A DNA stretch of 64,000 nucleotides from Anaerolineaceae bacterium (GCA_026708325.1 JAPOVC010000007.1:23202-87201); one strand, 5' to 3'. Positions 24,938-40,477 are shown, counted from the first letter of the stretch. A program made the numbers and translations. The notes: generated from the letters alone by a model not told the origin.

Positions 24938-25729
24938 ATGACAGGAAGACTCGCAGACAAGGTCGCCATCGTCACCGGTGGCGGCACCGGCATCGGCAAG
25001 GCGATCGCCATCCTCTTCGCCGCCGAGGGCGCCCGCGTCGCCATCTGCGGCCGCACCGAAGGCACCCTGCAGGAGACGGCCGACGAGATCCTCAGGGCCG
25101 GCGGCGAGGTACTGGTCGTCCCGACCGACGTCAGCGACGCGGCGGCCGTCGATCGCCTGACGCAACAGACCCTCGAACGCTTCGGCCACATCGATATCCT
25201 CGTCAACAACGCCGGCGTGCGCGCCAGCATCGGCACCCTGCTGGAACTCGACGACGAGGAATGGCAACGCACCTTCGATATCGACGCCCGCGGCAGCTGG
25301 TACTGCGCCCGCGCCGTCATCCCCGAGATGCGCAAACGCGGCGGCGGCTCGATCATCGCCATCAGTTCCATCTCCGCCTACGTGGGCCAGCCCAAACAGG
25401 GCGCCTACAACGCCGCCAAGGCCGCCCAGGAACTGATCACCAAGTGCCTCGCGCTGGATTTCGCCGCCGACAACATCCGCGTCAATTCCGTCTGCCCCGC
25501 CTGGGTGCTCACCGAACTGAACCGCGACCAGGTCACGGAAATGCAGGCCGAACCCGAGCGCATCTTCCCGCCCGGCATCAGCTGGAATGACCTGCTGCGC
25601 ATGCACCCCCTGGGCCGCATCGGCGTCTCCGGGGACGTGGCCTGGGCCGCCCTTTACCTCGCCTCGGACGAGTCGCGCTGGGTGACCGGCACCGCCCTCT
25701 TCGTCGATGGCGGCTACACCTGCCAGTAA
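24938..25729 (+). CDS. Short-chain dehydrogenase/reductase
   Basis: A 263-residue classical SDR: TGGGTGIGKAIAILF (cofactor binding), DILVNNAG, IAISSISAYVGQPKQ (Ser), AYNAAKAAQ (Tyr and Lys), and the C-terminal WVTGTALFVDGGYTCQ. It oxidises an alcohol or sugar with NAD(P). AGGAGAG precedes the ATG. It is the first gene of a plus-strand set with an M24 enzyme, E2/E1 subunits and a GMC oxidoreductase; short spacings suggest one operon. Confidence 0.92.
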   Translation: MTGRLADKVAIVTGGGTGIGKAIAILFAAEGARVAICGRTEGTLQETADEILRAGGEVLVVPTDVSDAAAVDRLTQQTLERFGHIDILVNNAGVRASIGTLLELDDEEWQRTFDIDARGSWYCARAVIPEMRKRGGGSIIAISSISAYVGQPKQGAYNAAKAAQELITKCLALDFAADNIRVNSVCPAWVLTELNRDQVTEMQAEPERIFPPGISWNDLLRMHPLGRIGVSGDVAWAALYLASDESRWVTGTALFVDGGYTCQ

Positions 25730-25743
25730 GGCGCTGAAGGCCC

Positions 25744-26988
25744 ATGCTGTTCAACCAGGCCCGCGCCCGCGAATGCATGGACGCCGCCGGCCTCGACGCC
25801 CTGATCGCCTGCACGCCGGTCAACATCACCGCCTTCAGCGACTTCACCCTCTGGCTGGACCCGCTCTTCCGCGAGTACATGGTCAACCCCGGCGCGCCGG
25901 GCCAGCGCATGCAGCGTTACGCCCTCTTCCCGCGCGACGGCGCGCCCGCCCTGGTCGTCGAGCCCATGATGGCCGTCAACGCCGCCGACCTGTGGCTGCG
26001 CGACCTGATCGCCTTCGGCGCGCCCAGCATCGAGGAGCGCGACCCGCCCGCGCAGCCCCAGACCTGGCCGCGCATCCGTCAGACCCAGGCCGACTCGCTG
26101 CGCTCCGCCACGCCCAACGATGCCCTGCTGCACCTGCTGCGTCAACGGGGCCTGCAGGACGGGCGTCTCGGTATCGAACTGGAGGAACTGCCGGCCAGGC
26201 ATTTGCAGGCCCTGCGCGACGCCCTGCCAAGGGCGCAACTGCTGGACTGCAGCAACCTGTTGCGCTACGTCCGCGCCGTCAAGACCGCCGACGAGATCGG
26301 ACGCTTGCGGCGCGCGGCGCAGATCAGCGAGGCGGCCGCCATGGCCAGTCTGGCGCAGGCCGGGCCCGGCGTCAGCCTGGCGCAACTGTCCCTGGCCTAC
26401 CGCGCCGGGGTCGCCCGGGAGGGCGCGGACTTCGACCACTTCGCCATCGGCATCGACGGCGTTGGCATCGCCACCGAAGTGCAACATCAGTTGGCGCCGG
26501 GCGCCGCGATGTACGTGGATTTCGGCTGCCGCTGGAACAGTTGCTACTCCGACACGGGCCTGACCCTGGCCCTCGGCCCCCTCTCGCCGGAATTGCAACG
26601 CCGCTATGACGCGCTGCGCGCCTGCATCGACGCCGGTATCGAGCAGTTGCGGCCCGGCCGGCGCGGCTCGCAGGCGCAGGCCGCCATGCAAGGCGTGATC
26701 GACGGCAGCGACATTCGCGTGGCCGCGCCGCACGGTCACGGCCTCGGCCTGGAAGTGCGCGACTATCCGGTTATAGTGGCGGACAACGGCCTGCGGCTCA
26801 GGGACGATTGCCTTAACATCCCCGCCGACCTGCCCTTCGAGGTCGACATGGTGGTCAACCTCGAGGCCAGCAGCTTCCTCGCCGCCGAGGCCTCGCTGCA
26901 CATTGAGGAGAGTTTCCTGATCAGGGGCGGCGGGGCGGAACCCCTGAGCCCGCGGCGCGCGACGCCCACGCGACCGGACGCGATCTGA
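25744..26988 (+). CDS. M24 family metalloenzyme (aminopeptidase P/creatinase fold)
   Basis: A 414-residue pita-bread enzyme. The N-terminal creatinase-like domain occupies about 1-170; the catalytic domain keeps the expected metal ligands: MYVDFGCRW (Asp), CYSDTGLTLALG (Asp), PHGHGLGLEVRDYP (His), MVVNLEASSF (Glu) and LHIEESFLI (Glu). It could be a prolidase or Xaa-Pro peptidase, but this fold also includes creatinase and DddP-type lyases; the company of oxidoreductases makes a non-peptidase role plausible. It starts 15 nt after the SDR stop and ends 8 nt before the E2 gene. Confidence 0.85.
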   Translation: MLFNQARARECMDAAGLDALIACTPVNITAFSDFTLWLDPLFREYMVNPGAPGQRMQRYALFPRDGAPALVVEPMMAVNAADLWLRDLIAFGAPSIEERDPPAQPQTWPRIRQTQADSLRSATPNDALLHLLRQRGLQDGRLGIELEELPARHLQALRDALPRAQLLDCSNLLRYVRAVKTADEIGRLRRAAQISEAAAMASLAQAGPGVSLAQLSLAYRAGVAREGADFDHFAIGIDGVGIATEVQHQLAPGAAMYVDFGCRWNSCYSDTGLTLALGPLSPELQRRYDALRACIDAGIEQLRPGRRGSQAQAAMQGVIDGSDIRVAAPHGHGLGLEVRDYPVIVADNGLRLRDDCLNIPADLPFEVDMVVNLEASSFLAAEASLHIEESFLIRGGGAEPLSPRRATPTRPDAI

Positions 26989-26995
26989 GGTCCCC

Positions 26996-28338
26996 ATGGC
27001 CAGCGCAGTGCTCCTGCCCAAACTGGGTAACTCGGTTGAAAGCTCCCTTATCCTCGCCTGGCACAAGGCCGTCGGCGATCCCGTCGCGCAGGGCGAGTTG
27101 CTGGCCGAGATCGAGACCGACAAGGCAACGCTGGAGATCGAAAGCCCCGCGGACGGGCTGCTGCTGGCGCGCTTTTACGAGGTCGGCGCCGAGGTCGAGG
27201 TCATGGCGCCCATCGGGGCCATCGGCGCGCCCGGCGAGGACGTTGAAGACCTGCGCCCGCCATCCGGGCGTGGCGCCGCGCCGGCGTCACCCGCGCCCGC
27301 CATGACGCCGCCAACGCCACAATTCCCGTCTGCGAGGGCGACGCCCGGCTCTCTCGTCCGTGGCCGTCCCGCCAGCTCGCCGCGGGCCCGCAAACTGGCG
27401 GCGGCCAGGGGAATCCCGTTGACCGGCCTGAATGGCAGCGGCCCTGGCGGCCGCATCCTCGAACGCGACGTGCAGGCCGCCCTTGCGGAACAGCCGCGTC
27501 TGACGCCCGTGGCGCAGGCGGTGCTGCGCGAAGGCGGCTACAGCCTGCCGACGCGCGGCAGCGGCCCGCGCGGGCGCATCCGGCGCCGCGACCTGATCCC
27601 CGCGTCGGCGGAGGACGGAGACGCGCAGCGCGTGCCCCTGCGCGGGGCGCGGCGCGTCACCGCCCGCCGCATGCTGGAATCGCTGCAGAGTACGGCCCAG
27701 TTGACGCTGCACGCGCACGCCGACGCGCGCGCCCTGCTGGCCCTGCGCCAGCGTCTGAAAGCGGGCGAGATCAGCCCGGCGCTGCGCAGGGTCACCATCA
27801 ACGACCTGCTGCACTACGCCGTGGCGCGTACCCTGCCGGCGCATCCGGAGCTGAACGCCCAACTGGCCGACGACCACATCCTGCGCTTCCGGGTGGTGCA
27901 TCTGGGCTTCGCCGTGGATACGCCGCGCGGGCTCTACGTGCCCGTCATCCGCGATGCCGACCGCCTCGGCCTGCAGCAACTGGCCGACGAGGCGCGGCGA
28001 CTGGTCCGCGCCTGTCGCGATGGCGCCGTCCAGCCACAGGAACTGGAAGGGGCGACCTTCACCGTCAGCAACCTCGGCAGTTTCGGCGTCGAAAGCTTCA
28101 CGCCCGTCCTGAACCCGCCCCAGGCGGGCATTCTGGGCGCGGGCGCGATACACCTGAAGGCCGTGCAGGAAAACGGCGTGGTGGCCTTCCTGCCGCATAT
28201 CGGCCTGTCGTTGACGATCGACCATCAGGTGCTGGATGGCGCGCCCGCCGCCCGCTTCCTGCAGGACCTCGCGCGAAATCTGACGCGGATCGAGGGTGCC
28301 ATCAGCCCCGCCGACCACAGCGAAGTGGACGAGGCTCC

Positions 28339-28342
<4 letters not shown>
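26996..28342 (+). CDS. 2-oxoacid dehydrogenase E2, dihydrolipoyl acyltransferase
   Basis: A 448-residue E2. The lipoyl domain at the N-terminus has [14 protein letters not shown] (lipoyl Lys43). Two peripheral-subunit-binding domains follow in tandem: [15 protein letters not shown]...GRILERDV (about 127-163) and [15 protein letters not shown]...GRIRRRDL (about 168-202). The catalytic domain ends with [10 protein letters not shown], the HxxxDG motif (His410). It transfers the acyl group to CoA. It overlaps the fused E1 gene by 4 nt (ATGA). No E3 gene is nearby, so a shared lipoamide dehydrogenase must serve. Confidence 0.93.
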
Positions 28343-30801
<2,459 letters not shown>

Positions 30802-30805
30802 GCCG

Positions 30806-32407
30806 GTGCCGGGACCCGACGCCAGGGTGGATGCGCCGGAGGCCGACTTTATCGTGGTGGGCGCCGGGTCGGCCGGCTGCGCCCTCGCCGCGCGCCTCAG
30901 CGAGAACGGCCGCTGGCGCGTCCTGCTGCTGGAGGCCGGCGGACCGGACGAGCACGAGGACGTCCGCATCCCCGGCCGCTTCCCCAACCTGTTGCACACA
31001 GAGATGGACTGGGACTACCGCAGCGTGCCCCAGGCCGGCCTGAACGGGCGCCGCGTGCCCGTCCCGCGCGGCAAAGTCTACGGCGGCAGCAGCTCGATTA
31101 ACTCCATGGTCTACCAGCGCGGCCACCCGGCCTGCTTCGATCGCTGGGCGGCGCTCGGCAACGAGGGCTGGGCTTACGCCGACGTCCTGCCCTTTTTCCG
31201 CAGGTCGCAACACCAGCAGCGCGGCGCGTCCCGGCATCACGGCGTGGGTGGCCCCGTGCACGTCTCCGACCTGCGCGACCCCAACCCGCTCAGTCTGGTC
31301 TTCGTCGCCGCCGCGCAACAGGCCGGCCTGCGCCCCAACCCCGACTTCAACGACGGCGAGCAGGAGGGCTGCGGCCTGATCCAGGTCAACCAGCGCGACG
31401 GCGAGCGCAGCAGCGCCGCCGCCTACCTGCCGGCCGCCCTCGCCCGGCCCAATTTCCGCGCCATCCCCTTCGCCCAGGTGACCGCGCTGGAGTTCGAGGG
31501 CCGCCGTTGCCGCGGTCTGCGCTTCCTGCATGAGGGCCGGGAACGCCAGGCGCGCGCCAGGCGCGAGGTCATTCTCTGCGGCGGCGCCATCAACTCGCCG
31601 CAACTGCTGCTCTGCTCCGGCGTCGGGCCGGGCCAGCAACTACGCGAACTCGGCATCGCCGTCGTCCATGACCTGCCGGGCGTCGGTCACAACCTGCGCG
31701 ACCACGTGGAAGCGCCGGTCTCCTACCACTGCACGCAGCCGGTCACCCTGGCGGCGAAGAACGACCCGGCGCAACTCGAGCGCTACCGCCGCGAGCGCAG
31801 CGGCCTGCTGAGTTCGAGCAACGCCGAGGCCTGCGCCTTCATGCGCCTGGACGAGGACTCCGATGTGCCGGAATTGCAACTCCACTTCGCGCCCAACTGG
31901 TCCGCCCTGGACGACCTCGACCTGCCCGGGGGGCATGGCTTCACCTTTCACCCCGGCGTGGTGGTCACCCACAGCGTGGGCGAGCTGCGCCTGCAGTCCG
32001 CCGACCCCCTCGCGCCGCCCCTGATCGACCCGGCCCTGCTGCAGGACGAGCGCGACCTGCGGGCGCTGCTGGCGGGCCTGCGCCTGTCGCGGCGGATCGC
32101 CGCGATGCCGGCCTTCGACCCCTGGCGCGGCGCGGAATTCCTGCCCGGCCCCGACGCACAATCTGATGACGAGCTGATCGACTACCTGCGCCAGGTCGCC
32201 TCGACCGTTTACCATCCGGCCGGCACCTGCCGCATGGGTCGGGACCCGCTGGCGGTGGTCGACGGGCGTCTGCGCCTGCGCGGTCTGGCGGGGCTGCGCG
32301 TGGCCGACGCCTCCATCATGCCGACCCTCGTCAACGCCAACACCAACGCCGCCTGCCTCATGATCGGCGAGAAGGCCGCCGACCTGGTGCTCGCCGACCA
32401 CGCCTGA
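30806..32407 (+). CDS. GMC family FAD-dependent oxidoreductase
   Basis: A 533-residue GMC oxidoreductase (choline/alcohol dehydrogenase type). FAD-binding: [19 protein letters not shown] plus [11 protein letters not shown] signature 1 around [20 protein letters not shown]; signature 2 [17 protein letters not shown]-terminal [13 protein letters not shown] (active-site His) and [19 protein letters not shown] (Asn). GTG start 4 nt after E1. It would oxidise an alcohol to aldehyde, feeding an acid to the E1/E2 complex, but the substrate is not known. Confidence 0.92.
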   Translation: MPGPDARVDAPEADFIVVGAGSAGCALAARLSENGRWRVLLLEAGGPDEHEDVRIPGRFPNLLHTEMDWDYRSVPQAGLNGRRVPVPRGKVYGGSSSINSMVYQRGHPACFDRWAALGNEGWAYADVLPFFRRSQHQQRGASRHHGVGGPVHVSDLRDPNPLSLVFVAAAQQAGLRPNPDFNDGEQEGCGLIQVNQRDGERSSAAAYLPAALARPNFRAIPFAQVTALEFEGRRCRGLRFLHEGRERQARARREVILCGGAINSPQLLLCSGVGPGQQLRELGIAVVHDLPGVGHNLRDHVEAPVSYHCTQPVTLAAKNDPAQLERYRRERSGLLSSSNAEACAFMRLDEDSDVPELQLHFAPNWSALDDLDLPGGHGFTFHPGVVVTHSVGELRLQSADPLAPPLIDPALLQDERDLRALLAGLRLSRRIAAMPAFDPWRGAEFLPGPDAQSDDELIDYLRQVASTVYHPAGTCRMGRDPLAVVDGRLRLRGLAGLRVADASIMPTLVNANTNAACLMIGEKAADLVLADHA

Positions 32408-32418
32408 GGGGTGGGTAG

Positions 32419-32483
32419 GGGCGATTCATCAAATCGCCCGCCGCGCACGACACAGATGTACGGGCGACATAGCATGTCGCCCG
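32419..32483. repeat. Paired REP-like palindromes, locus 2
   Basis: Hairpin one GGGCGATT-CATCA-AATCGCCC (32419-32439) and hairpin two CGGGCGACAT-AGC-ATGTCGCCCG (32461-32483), separated by about 21 nt. Same type and pairing as the 9701-9776 locus. They lie between the GMC gene and the ureohydrolase gene; nothing else was seen in this 183-nt gap. Confidence 0.75.
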
Positions 32484-32590
32484 CCCTGCCATATCCATCG
32501 ATTGGGGCACTCCCTGACGTGCCCAGGTTCGCCCGCCTGCGGACCGCCTGCTACACTCGCGCGCTAACCCCGCATCCGGAGACCCGCCTC

Positions 32591-33559
32591 ATGTCCAGCG
32601 GCCCGCCCTGGCACCCGCCCGACGGCATGCGTTGGCCGCGTTACGGCGGCCTGCGCAGCTTCATGCGTCTGCCTCACGTGACGCAGCTGGACGGCGTCGA
32701 TTTCGCCGTCGCCGGCGTGCCCTTCGATACCGGCGCCACCTACCGCGTCGGCGCGCGCTTCGGGCCGGAGGCCATCCGCTCCGCCTCCGTGCTCCTCCGT
32801 CCCTATCATCCTGACCAGGAAGTGGCGCTCTTCCCGACGCTTTCCGGGGTGGACTACGGCGACCTGCCCACCGTGCCGGGTTACCTGCCGCGCTCGCACC
32901 AGGACATTGCCGCCGCCGCCGAAGCACTCTTTCGCGCCGGCGTCACGCCGATCTTCCTCGGCGGCGATCATTCCGTCTCGCTGCCGCTGCTGCGCGCCGC
33001 CGGCGCCCTCCGTGACGAGCCGCTGTCGCTGCTGCACTTCGATTCGCATGGCGACATCTGGAGCGGCTACTACGGCGGCCTTGACACGCATGGCACGCCC
33101 TTCCGCCGCGCGCTGGAGGAGGGGCTGATCGACCCGCGCCAGTCCATCCAGATCGGCCTGCGCGGTTCGGTCTACGACGAGGGCGACGTCCAGCTTTCGC
33201 GCGATCTGGGTTTCCATGTCGTGACGGCGCGCGAACTCCATCGCCGCGGCGTGGACGAGGTGCTGCAGCAGGTGCATGAACTGCTGCGCGGGCGCGATTG
33301 CTACCTCAGCTTCGATATCGACTTCGTCGACCCGGCCTTCGCGCCCGGCACCGGCACGCCCGAGACCGGCGGCTTCAGCGGCGCGGTCTGCCACGAGTTG
33401 CTGCGCGGTCTGCGCGGCCTGCACTTCATCGCCTTCGACATGGTGGAGGTGATGCCCTCTTACGACCCCGCCGGCGTCACCGCCCTGCTGGCCGCCAACC
33501 TGGTCTACGAATTCATCGCCCTGCTGGCCCTGCAGAAGCGCGACGGACTGGGCGCCTGA
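32591..33559 (+). CDS. Agmatinase/arginase family ureohydrolase
   Basis: A 322-residue binuclear manganese enzyme that removes urea from agmatine, guanidinobutyrate or a similar compound. All metal motifs are present: FLGGDHSVSLPLLRA (His), LLHFDSHGDIWSGYYGG (Asp-His-Asp) and LSFDIDFVDPAFAPGTGTPETGG (Asp-x-Asp), with a late FDMVEVMPSYDPAGVTA. The frame is open from 32411, but this part covers REP repeats; ATG at 32591 has GGAG upstream. More like agmatinase than arginase, but not certain. Confidence 0.9.
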   Translation: MSSGPPWHPPDGMRWPRYGGLRSFMRLPHVTQLDGVDFAVAGVPFDTGATYRVGARFGPEAIRSASVLLRPYHPDQEVALFPTLSGVDYGDLPTVPGYLPRSHQDIAAAAEALFRAGVTPIFLGGDHSVSLPLLRAAGALRDEPLSLLHFDSHGDIWSGYYGGLDTHGTPFRRALEEGLIDPRQSIQIGLRGSVYDEGDVQLSRDLGFHVVTARELHRRGVDEVLQQVHELLRGRDCYLSFDIDFVDPAFAPGTGTPETGGFSGAVCHELLRGLRGLHFIAFDMVEVMPSYDPAGVTALLAANLVYEFIALLALQKRDGLGA

Positions 33560-33571
33560 CGCGTCGCCGCT

Positions 33572-35770
<2,199 letters not shown>

Positions 35771-35850
35771 GGACCTGGCCCTCGCGATCGCGGGGATTGC
35801 AGCAGTATACCCCTGGCCGGCTATACTCCCTCCCGACGGGGAGGACGCGC

Positions 35851-36627
35851 ATGCGACTGGCGGTACTGGCGGATATCCACGGCAACCGGACGGCCTTCGA
35901 GGCCGCCTGGGCGGATGTCCAGGCCCGGGGCGACTTCGATGAAATCTGGCTGCTCGGCGATCTGGCGGCCTTCGGCCCGCGCCCGGCCGACTGCGTGCGC
36001 CGCGTGCTCGAACTGCGCGCGCAGCTGGGTGAGGAGAAGCTGCGCGTCATCGGCGGCAACACCGACCGCTACCTCGTGCATGGCGCGCGACCCGCCGCGA
36101 CGCCCGCCGCCGCGGATGCCGACGCCCTGCGCGCGCTGGCGCCCGCCTGGAGAGCGCGCGACCGGGCGCTCAACTGGAGCGTGGAGCAACTCGCCTGGGA
36201 GGAATACGACTTCCTGCGCAGCCTTGCGGGCCGCGAACTGTCCCTGCGCGCGCCGGACTACGGGCCGGTGATCGGCTATCACGCCATCCCCGGCGACGAT
36301 GAATCGGCCTCCCTGCGCCCCGATTCGCCCGCCGAGGAGGCGCTGGACGCCCTGCTGGACCGCGAGGGACGCCTCGGCATCGGCGGTCACACCCACCTGC
36401 AGATGGACCGCGACCTCGGCCACTGGCGCGCCGTCAACGTGGGCAGCGTCGGCTGGTCTTTCGGCGCGCCGGGCATGGCCGAATGGGGCCTGTTCACCTT
36501 CGCCGACGGCGTCGCGACGGTCGAGTTGCGCCGCGTCCCCTGGGACGTCGCCGCCCTGCTGCAGGAGTTCCGGGCAGTGGGTCATCCCGCGCCGGAGCCC
36601 TTCATTGTGCAGGGCCGTCTGCGCTGA
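35851..36627 (+). CDS. Metallophosphoesterase family protein
   Basis: A 258-residue calcineurin-like phosphoesterase (YfcE/ApaH-like). The metal motifs are present: LAVLADIHGN (D-x-H), IWLLGDLAAFGP (GD), IGGNTDRY (GN-D equivalent) and IGGHTHLQ (GHTH). The ATG at 35851 is chosen because GGGGAGGA sits upstream and the earlier frame is non-homologous. Substrate unknown; it is divergent from the RecD2-type helicase gene. Confidence 0.88.
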   Translation: MRLAVLADIHGNRTAFEAAWADVQARGDFDEIWLLGDLAAFGPRPADCVRRVLELRAQLGEEKLRVIGGNTDRYLVHGARPAATPAAADADALRALAPAWRARDRALNWSVEQLAWEEYDFLRSLAGRELSLRAPDYGPVIGYHAIPGDDESASLRPDSPAEEALDALLDREGRLGIGGHTHLQMDRDLGHWRAVNVGSVGWSFGAPGMAEWGLFTFADGVATVELRRVPWDVAALLQEFRAVGHPAPEPFIVQGRLR

Positions 36628-36666
36628 GACCCCCCGCCGGCTTCACGCCTGCGCAGACGCCCAGGT

Positions 36667-37704
36667 TCACACCCTGATGATGCGCCCTTCCGCCGCGCGC
36701 CGCAGCCGGTCGTTGATGGCCGCACCGAGTCCACCCGGCTCTTCCAGACGCGCGAGAATGACGTCCACGCCGCGTTCGTCGAGCTCGCGCAGCGCCGCGA
36801 AGAGTCCGCGCCCTGCCGCTTCCTGGCCCTCTCCTGGCGAGACCTGTTCACAGCCCGCCAGGCCTGGCAGCGCGCCCAGCAACCCGACGCGCCGGCCGCC
36901 GGCCGCATGGGCGCGGACCGCGTCCTGCATGGCGGCCAGCACGGCCTCCGCCTCACCTTCGTACAGCAGCAGTCCCGCCCGCGGCGAGTAGTGGCGCCGG
37001 TGCTGGCCCGGCGAATCCGGCAGCGCGTCGTCATCGTCGAGATCCAGCATCGCGCCGCCGCTGCGCAGGTCCGGCAGTTGCGCGCGCAACTCCTCCAGCG
37101 TGATGGCGCCCGGTCGCAACAGGACGGGCGCCTGGCGGCTCAGGTCCAGCACCGTGGATTCCAGCCCGATGCGCGTCGGCCCGCCATCCAGCAGCAGGTC
37201 GATGCGTCCCTCCAGGTCCGCCAGCACGTGGGCCGCGCGCGTCGCGCTGGGCCGCGCGAAACGGTTGGCGCTGGGGGCCACCAGCGGGCGACCCGTCGCC
37301 CGGATCAGGGCCCGCGCGACCGTGTGCGCCGGCAGGCGCAGGGCCACCGTGTCGCGTTGCGGCGCGATGAGGTCCGGCAGCGCCGGGTGGCGTTTGAGCA
37401 CCAGGGTCAACGGGCCGGGCCAGAAGCGTTGTGCCAGGGTCAGCGCCGACTCCGGTGCATCGACGACCAGGCCCTCCAGCTGCGCAAGGTCGGCGACGTG
37501 CACGATCAGCGGGTTGCTGGCCGGGCGCTCCTTGGCCCGGTAGAGGCGCCGGATGGCGTCGGCGTCCATGGCATTGGCGCCGAGGCCGTAGACCGTCTCG
37601 GTCGGGAAGGCCACCAGGCCGCCCTGCTGCAGGGCGCGCGCCGCCGCGGCGATGGCCTTCGCCTGGGGATAGCGCGGATTGACGGGCAGGACAGTTGTGT
37701 TCAT
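36667..37704 (-). CDS. sua5: L-threonylcarbamoyladenylate synthase (Sua5/YrdC)
   Basis: It makes threonylcarbamoyl-AMP for t6A tRNA modification. A 345-residue two-domain form: YrdC domain at about 10-205 (GGLVAFPTETVYGLGANAMD, KERPASNPLIVHVADL, FWPGPLTLVLKR, VALRLPAHTVARALI, VAPSANRFARPSAT) and a C-terminal Sua5 domain (from about 235, PGQHRRHYSPRAGLLLY onwards). The longer form matches Sua5 rather than TsaC. Confidence 0.93.
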   Translation of the reverse strand: MNTTVLPVNPRYPQAKAIAAAARALQQGGLVAFPTETVYGLGANAMDADAIRRLYRAKERPASNPLIVHVADLAQLEGLVVDAPESALTLAQRFWPGPLTLVLKRHPALPDLIAPQRDTVALRLPAHTVARALIRATGRPLVAPSANRFARPSATRAAHVLADLEGRIDLLLDGGPTRIGLESTVLDLSRQAPVLLRPGAITLEELRAQLPDLRSGGAMLDLDDDDALPDSPGQHRRHYSPRAGLLLYEGEAEAVLAAMQDAVRAHAAGGRRVGLLGALPGLAGCEQVSPGEGQEAAGRGLFAALRELDERGVDVILARLEEPGGLGAAINDRLRRAAEGRIIRV

Positions 37705-37882
37705 CTCACCCTGGTTCGTTTGCCGAGCTGAGAGGGCGTAGCGCGCCCCTGCTCTCGCTCCGCCGAAATACTAACAGAATGCAAACACATTTCCTGCTCG
37801 CGACGGGGTATGCTTAACGTAGCGTTCGGGTGACGCCCTCGCCCGCGCGCTGTCGCATGCCAACACCGGAGACCATCCGCCC

Positions 37883-40381
37883 ATGATGCGCTTTGAACGC
37901 TTCACCGAACGCGCCCAGGACGCCGCCGCCCGCGCCTACGAGATCCTGCAGCGCTACGGCCACAACCAGGTCGATACCGAACACATCCTGCTGGCCCTGC
38001 TGGAGCAGGAAGACGGGGCCATCCCCCAGCTGCTGGACCAGCTCGACAGCGACGCCAACGCCATTCGCGCCCGCCTCGACGAGGTGTTGCGCGCCAGCCC
38101 CAAGGCCGCCATCTACGGGGGTGGCACCGGTCAGGTCTTCATCACGCCGCGCGTCAAGCGCATCATCGACCTCGCCACCGAGGAAGCCAACCAGCTGAAC
38201 GACGAGTACATCTCCACCGAGCACATCTTCCTCGCCATCCTCAAGGAGCGCAACACCAGCGTCTCGCGCGTGCTCTCCGGCCACAACATCACCCGCGAGC
38301 GCGTCAACAACGCCATCCACGACATGCGCGGCGGCCAGCGCGTCACCGACCCCCAGGCCGAGAGCCGCTGGCGCACGCTGGAGAAATACAGCCGCGACCT
38401 GACGCGCCTCGCCGCCGAGGGCAAACTCGACCCCGTCATCGGCCGCGACGCCGAGATCCTGCGCGTCATTCAGATCCTCAGCCGCCGCACCAAGAACAAC
38501 CCCGTGCTGATCGGCGAGGCCGGCGTGGGCAAGACGGCCATCGCCGAGGGCCTGGCGCAGAAGATCGACAGCGGCGACGTGCCCGAACTCTTGCTGGGGC
38601 GCAAGGTCGTCAGCCTGGACCTGGGCGCCATGCTGGCCGGCAGCCGCTTCCGTGGCGAATTCGAGGAGCGGCTCAAGTCCTCCATCGAGGAGGTGCAGCG
38701 TTCCCAGGGCGAAATCATCCTCTTCATCGACGAGTTGCACCAGGTGGTGGGCGCGGGCGCGGCCCAGGGCGCCCTCGACGCCGGCAACATGATGAAGCCG
38801 GCCCTGGCGCGCGGCGAACTCAACGCCATCGGCGCCTCCACGCTCGATGAATATCGCCAGTACATCGAAAAGGACAGCGCGCTCGATCGCCGTTTCGCGC
38901 CCGTCTTCGTCGAGGAACCCGGCGTCGACGAGACGATCGAGATGCTGCGCGGCCTGCGCGACCGCTACGAGGCGCATCACAAGGTCAACATCGCCGACAA
39001 CGCCGTCGTCGCCGCCGCGCGGCTGTCGGACCGCTACGTGACCGAACGCAACCTGCCCGACAAGGCCATCGATCTCCTCGATGAGGCCGCCGCCAAACTG
39101 CGCGTCGCGCTTTTCTCGCTGCCCGAGGACCTCAAGGCGCTCAAGGGCGAGATCGACCGCCTCACCGCCGAGGAGGAGGCCGCCAGCCTGTCGCGCGATT
39201 ACGAAAGCGCCGCGCAATTCAAGATGCGCCGCCTGCAACTGGAAGAGGACTTCGGCACCCAGCGCGATCGCTGGCAGCAGGAAAACACCCTCGACGAGGT
39301 CGTCGAGGCCGAGGACATCGCCGAGGTCATCGCCCAGTGGACCGGCATCCCCGTGCAGCAAATGCTGGAAACCGAGAGCGAAAAGCTGCTGCGCATGGAG
39401 GACGCGCTGCACGAACACATCATCGGCCAGGACGAGGCCGTCTCGGCCCTCGCGGACGCCATCCGCCGCTCGCGCAGCGGCCTCAAGGACCCGCGCCGGC
39501 CCATCGGCTCCTTCATCTTTCTCGGCGCCAGCGGCGTCGGCAAGACCGAGTTGGCGCGCGCGCTGGCCGGCTTCCTCTTCGATGACGAGGAGGCCATGGT
39601 GCGCATCGACATGAGCGAATACCGCGAGCAGCACACCGTCAGCCGCCTCTTCGGCGCGCCGCCCGGCTACGTCGGCTATGAGGAAGGCGGTCAACTGACC
39701 GAGGCCCTGCGCCGCCGCCCCTACCGCGTCGTACTCTTCGACGAGATCGAAAAGGCCCATCCCGACGTCTGGAACGCCCTGCTGCAGATCCTTGAGGACG
39801 GACGCCTGACCGACGGCCAGGGCCGCGTGGTCGATTTCCGCAACGCCGTCATCATCATGACCAGCAACCTGGGGACGGATTTCGTGCGGCGCGGCGGCGC
39901 GCTGGGCTTCGTGCAACCCGCCGACGAACTCGCCGTCGCCGACCACGGCCGCATCGAAAAGGCCGTGCGCGATACCTTCCGCCCGGAATTCCTGAACCGT
40001 ATCGACGAAATCATCATCTTCGCCACGCTGTCGCAGGCGGACGTTGAGCAGATCGTCGACCTGCAAATGCACGCCGTGGCCGACCGCCTGCGCGAGATGG
40101 GGGTCGACGTGCAGTTGACGGAAGCCACCCGTCGCTGGCTGGCGCAACGCGGTTACGATCCGCAGTTCGGCGCCCGGCCGCTGCGCCGCGCCCTGCAACG
40201 CTTCATCGAGAATCCCCTCAGCATCCGCCTGCTGCGCGGCGATTTCACGCCCGGCGATCTGGTGCGTATCGACGAGCAGGAGGGCGACCTGATCTTTGAG
40301 CGCCACGAGGGCGCCGGCCCCGACTGGCTGACCCTGACGCAGTCCCGCGTCGACCAGGACCTGGAGCAGGACCAGGCCTGA
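37883..40381 (+). CDS. clpC: ClpC-type AAA+ unfoldase
   Basis: An 832-residue Hsp100 ATPase that feeds proteins to ClpP. Two Clp N repeats (about 1-145: [42 protein letters not shown]), AAA-1 Walker [17 protein letters not shown] and Walker [16 protein letters not shown], a short linker with a UVR-like [17 protein letters not shown], and AAA-2 Walker [17 protein letters not shown] with [14 protein letters not shown] conserved D2-small domain closes it. The short middle domain fits ClpC, not ClpB. Followed by a clear intrinsic terminator. No ctsR/mcsAB partners are adjacent. Confidence 0.92.
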   Translation: MMRFERFTERAQDAAARAYEILQRYGHNQVDTEHILLALLEQEDGAIPQLLDQLDSDANAIRARLDEVLRASPKAAIYGGGTGQVFITPRVKRIIDLATEEANQLNDEYISTEHIFLAILKERNTSVSRVLSGHNITRERVNNAIHDMRGGQRVTDPQAESRWRTLEKYSRDLTRLAAEGKLDPVIGRDAEILRVIQILSRRTKNNPVLIGEAGVGKTAIAEGLAQKIDSGDVPELLLGRKVVSLDLGAMLAGSRFRGEFEERLKSSIEEVQRSQGEIILFIDELHQVVGAGAAQGALDAGNMMKPALARGELNAIGASTLDEYRQYIEKDSALDRRFAPVFVEEPGVDETIEMLRGLRDRYEAHHKVNIADNAVVAAARLSDRYVTERNLPDKAIDLLDEAAAKLRVALFSLPEDLKALKGEIDRLTAEEEAASLSRDYESAAQFKMRRLQLEEDFGTQRDRWQQENTLDEVVEAEDIAEVIAQWTGIPVQQMLETESEKLLRMEDALHEHIIGQDEAVSALADAIRRSRSGLKDPRRPIGSFIFLGASGVGKTELARALAGFLFDDEEAMVRIDMSEYREQHTVSRLFGAPPGYVGYEEGGQLTEALRRRPYRVVLFDEIEKAHPDVWNALLQILEDGRLTDGQGRVVDFRNAVIIMTSNLGTDFVRRGGALGFVQPADELAVADHGRIEKAVRDTFRPEFLNRIDEIIIFATLSQADVEQIVDLQMHAVADRLREMGVDVQLTEATRRWLAQRGYDPQFGARPLRRALQRFIENPLSIRLLRGDFTPGDLVRIDEQEGDLIFERHEGAGPDWLTLTQSRVDQDLEQDQA

Positions 40382-40401
40382 GCGCCAGGTGTTACACTCA
40401 G

Positions 40402-40430
40402 CGCCCCCGGCCTTCGACCGGGGGCGTTTT
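40402..40430 (+). terminator. Intrinsic terminator of clpC
   Basis: CGCCCCCGG (40402-40410) pairs with CCGGGGGCG (40418-40426) around loop CCTTCGA, followed by TTTT. A 9-bp GC stem with U-tract directly after the clpC stop. Confidence 0.88.
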
Positions 40431-40477
40431 GGTGCCTGTCATGCATGGTTGCACTCTGTTGAAGTCAGGAGAATCCG

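Noticed and set aside
37705..37882. CIRCE or CtsR box upstream of clpC
   Set aside because: No TTAGCACTC-N9-GAGTGCTAA inverted repeat and no heptanucleotide CtsR repeats could be found; only a vague TATGCT -10-like element.
37814..40306. An 830-codon open frame antisense to clpC
   Set aside because: It is a codon-bias shadow in GC-rich DNA: it lacks recognisable domains, while the plus strand encodes a complete ClpC with all motifs.
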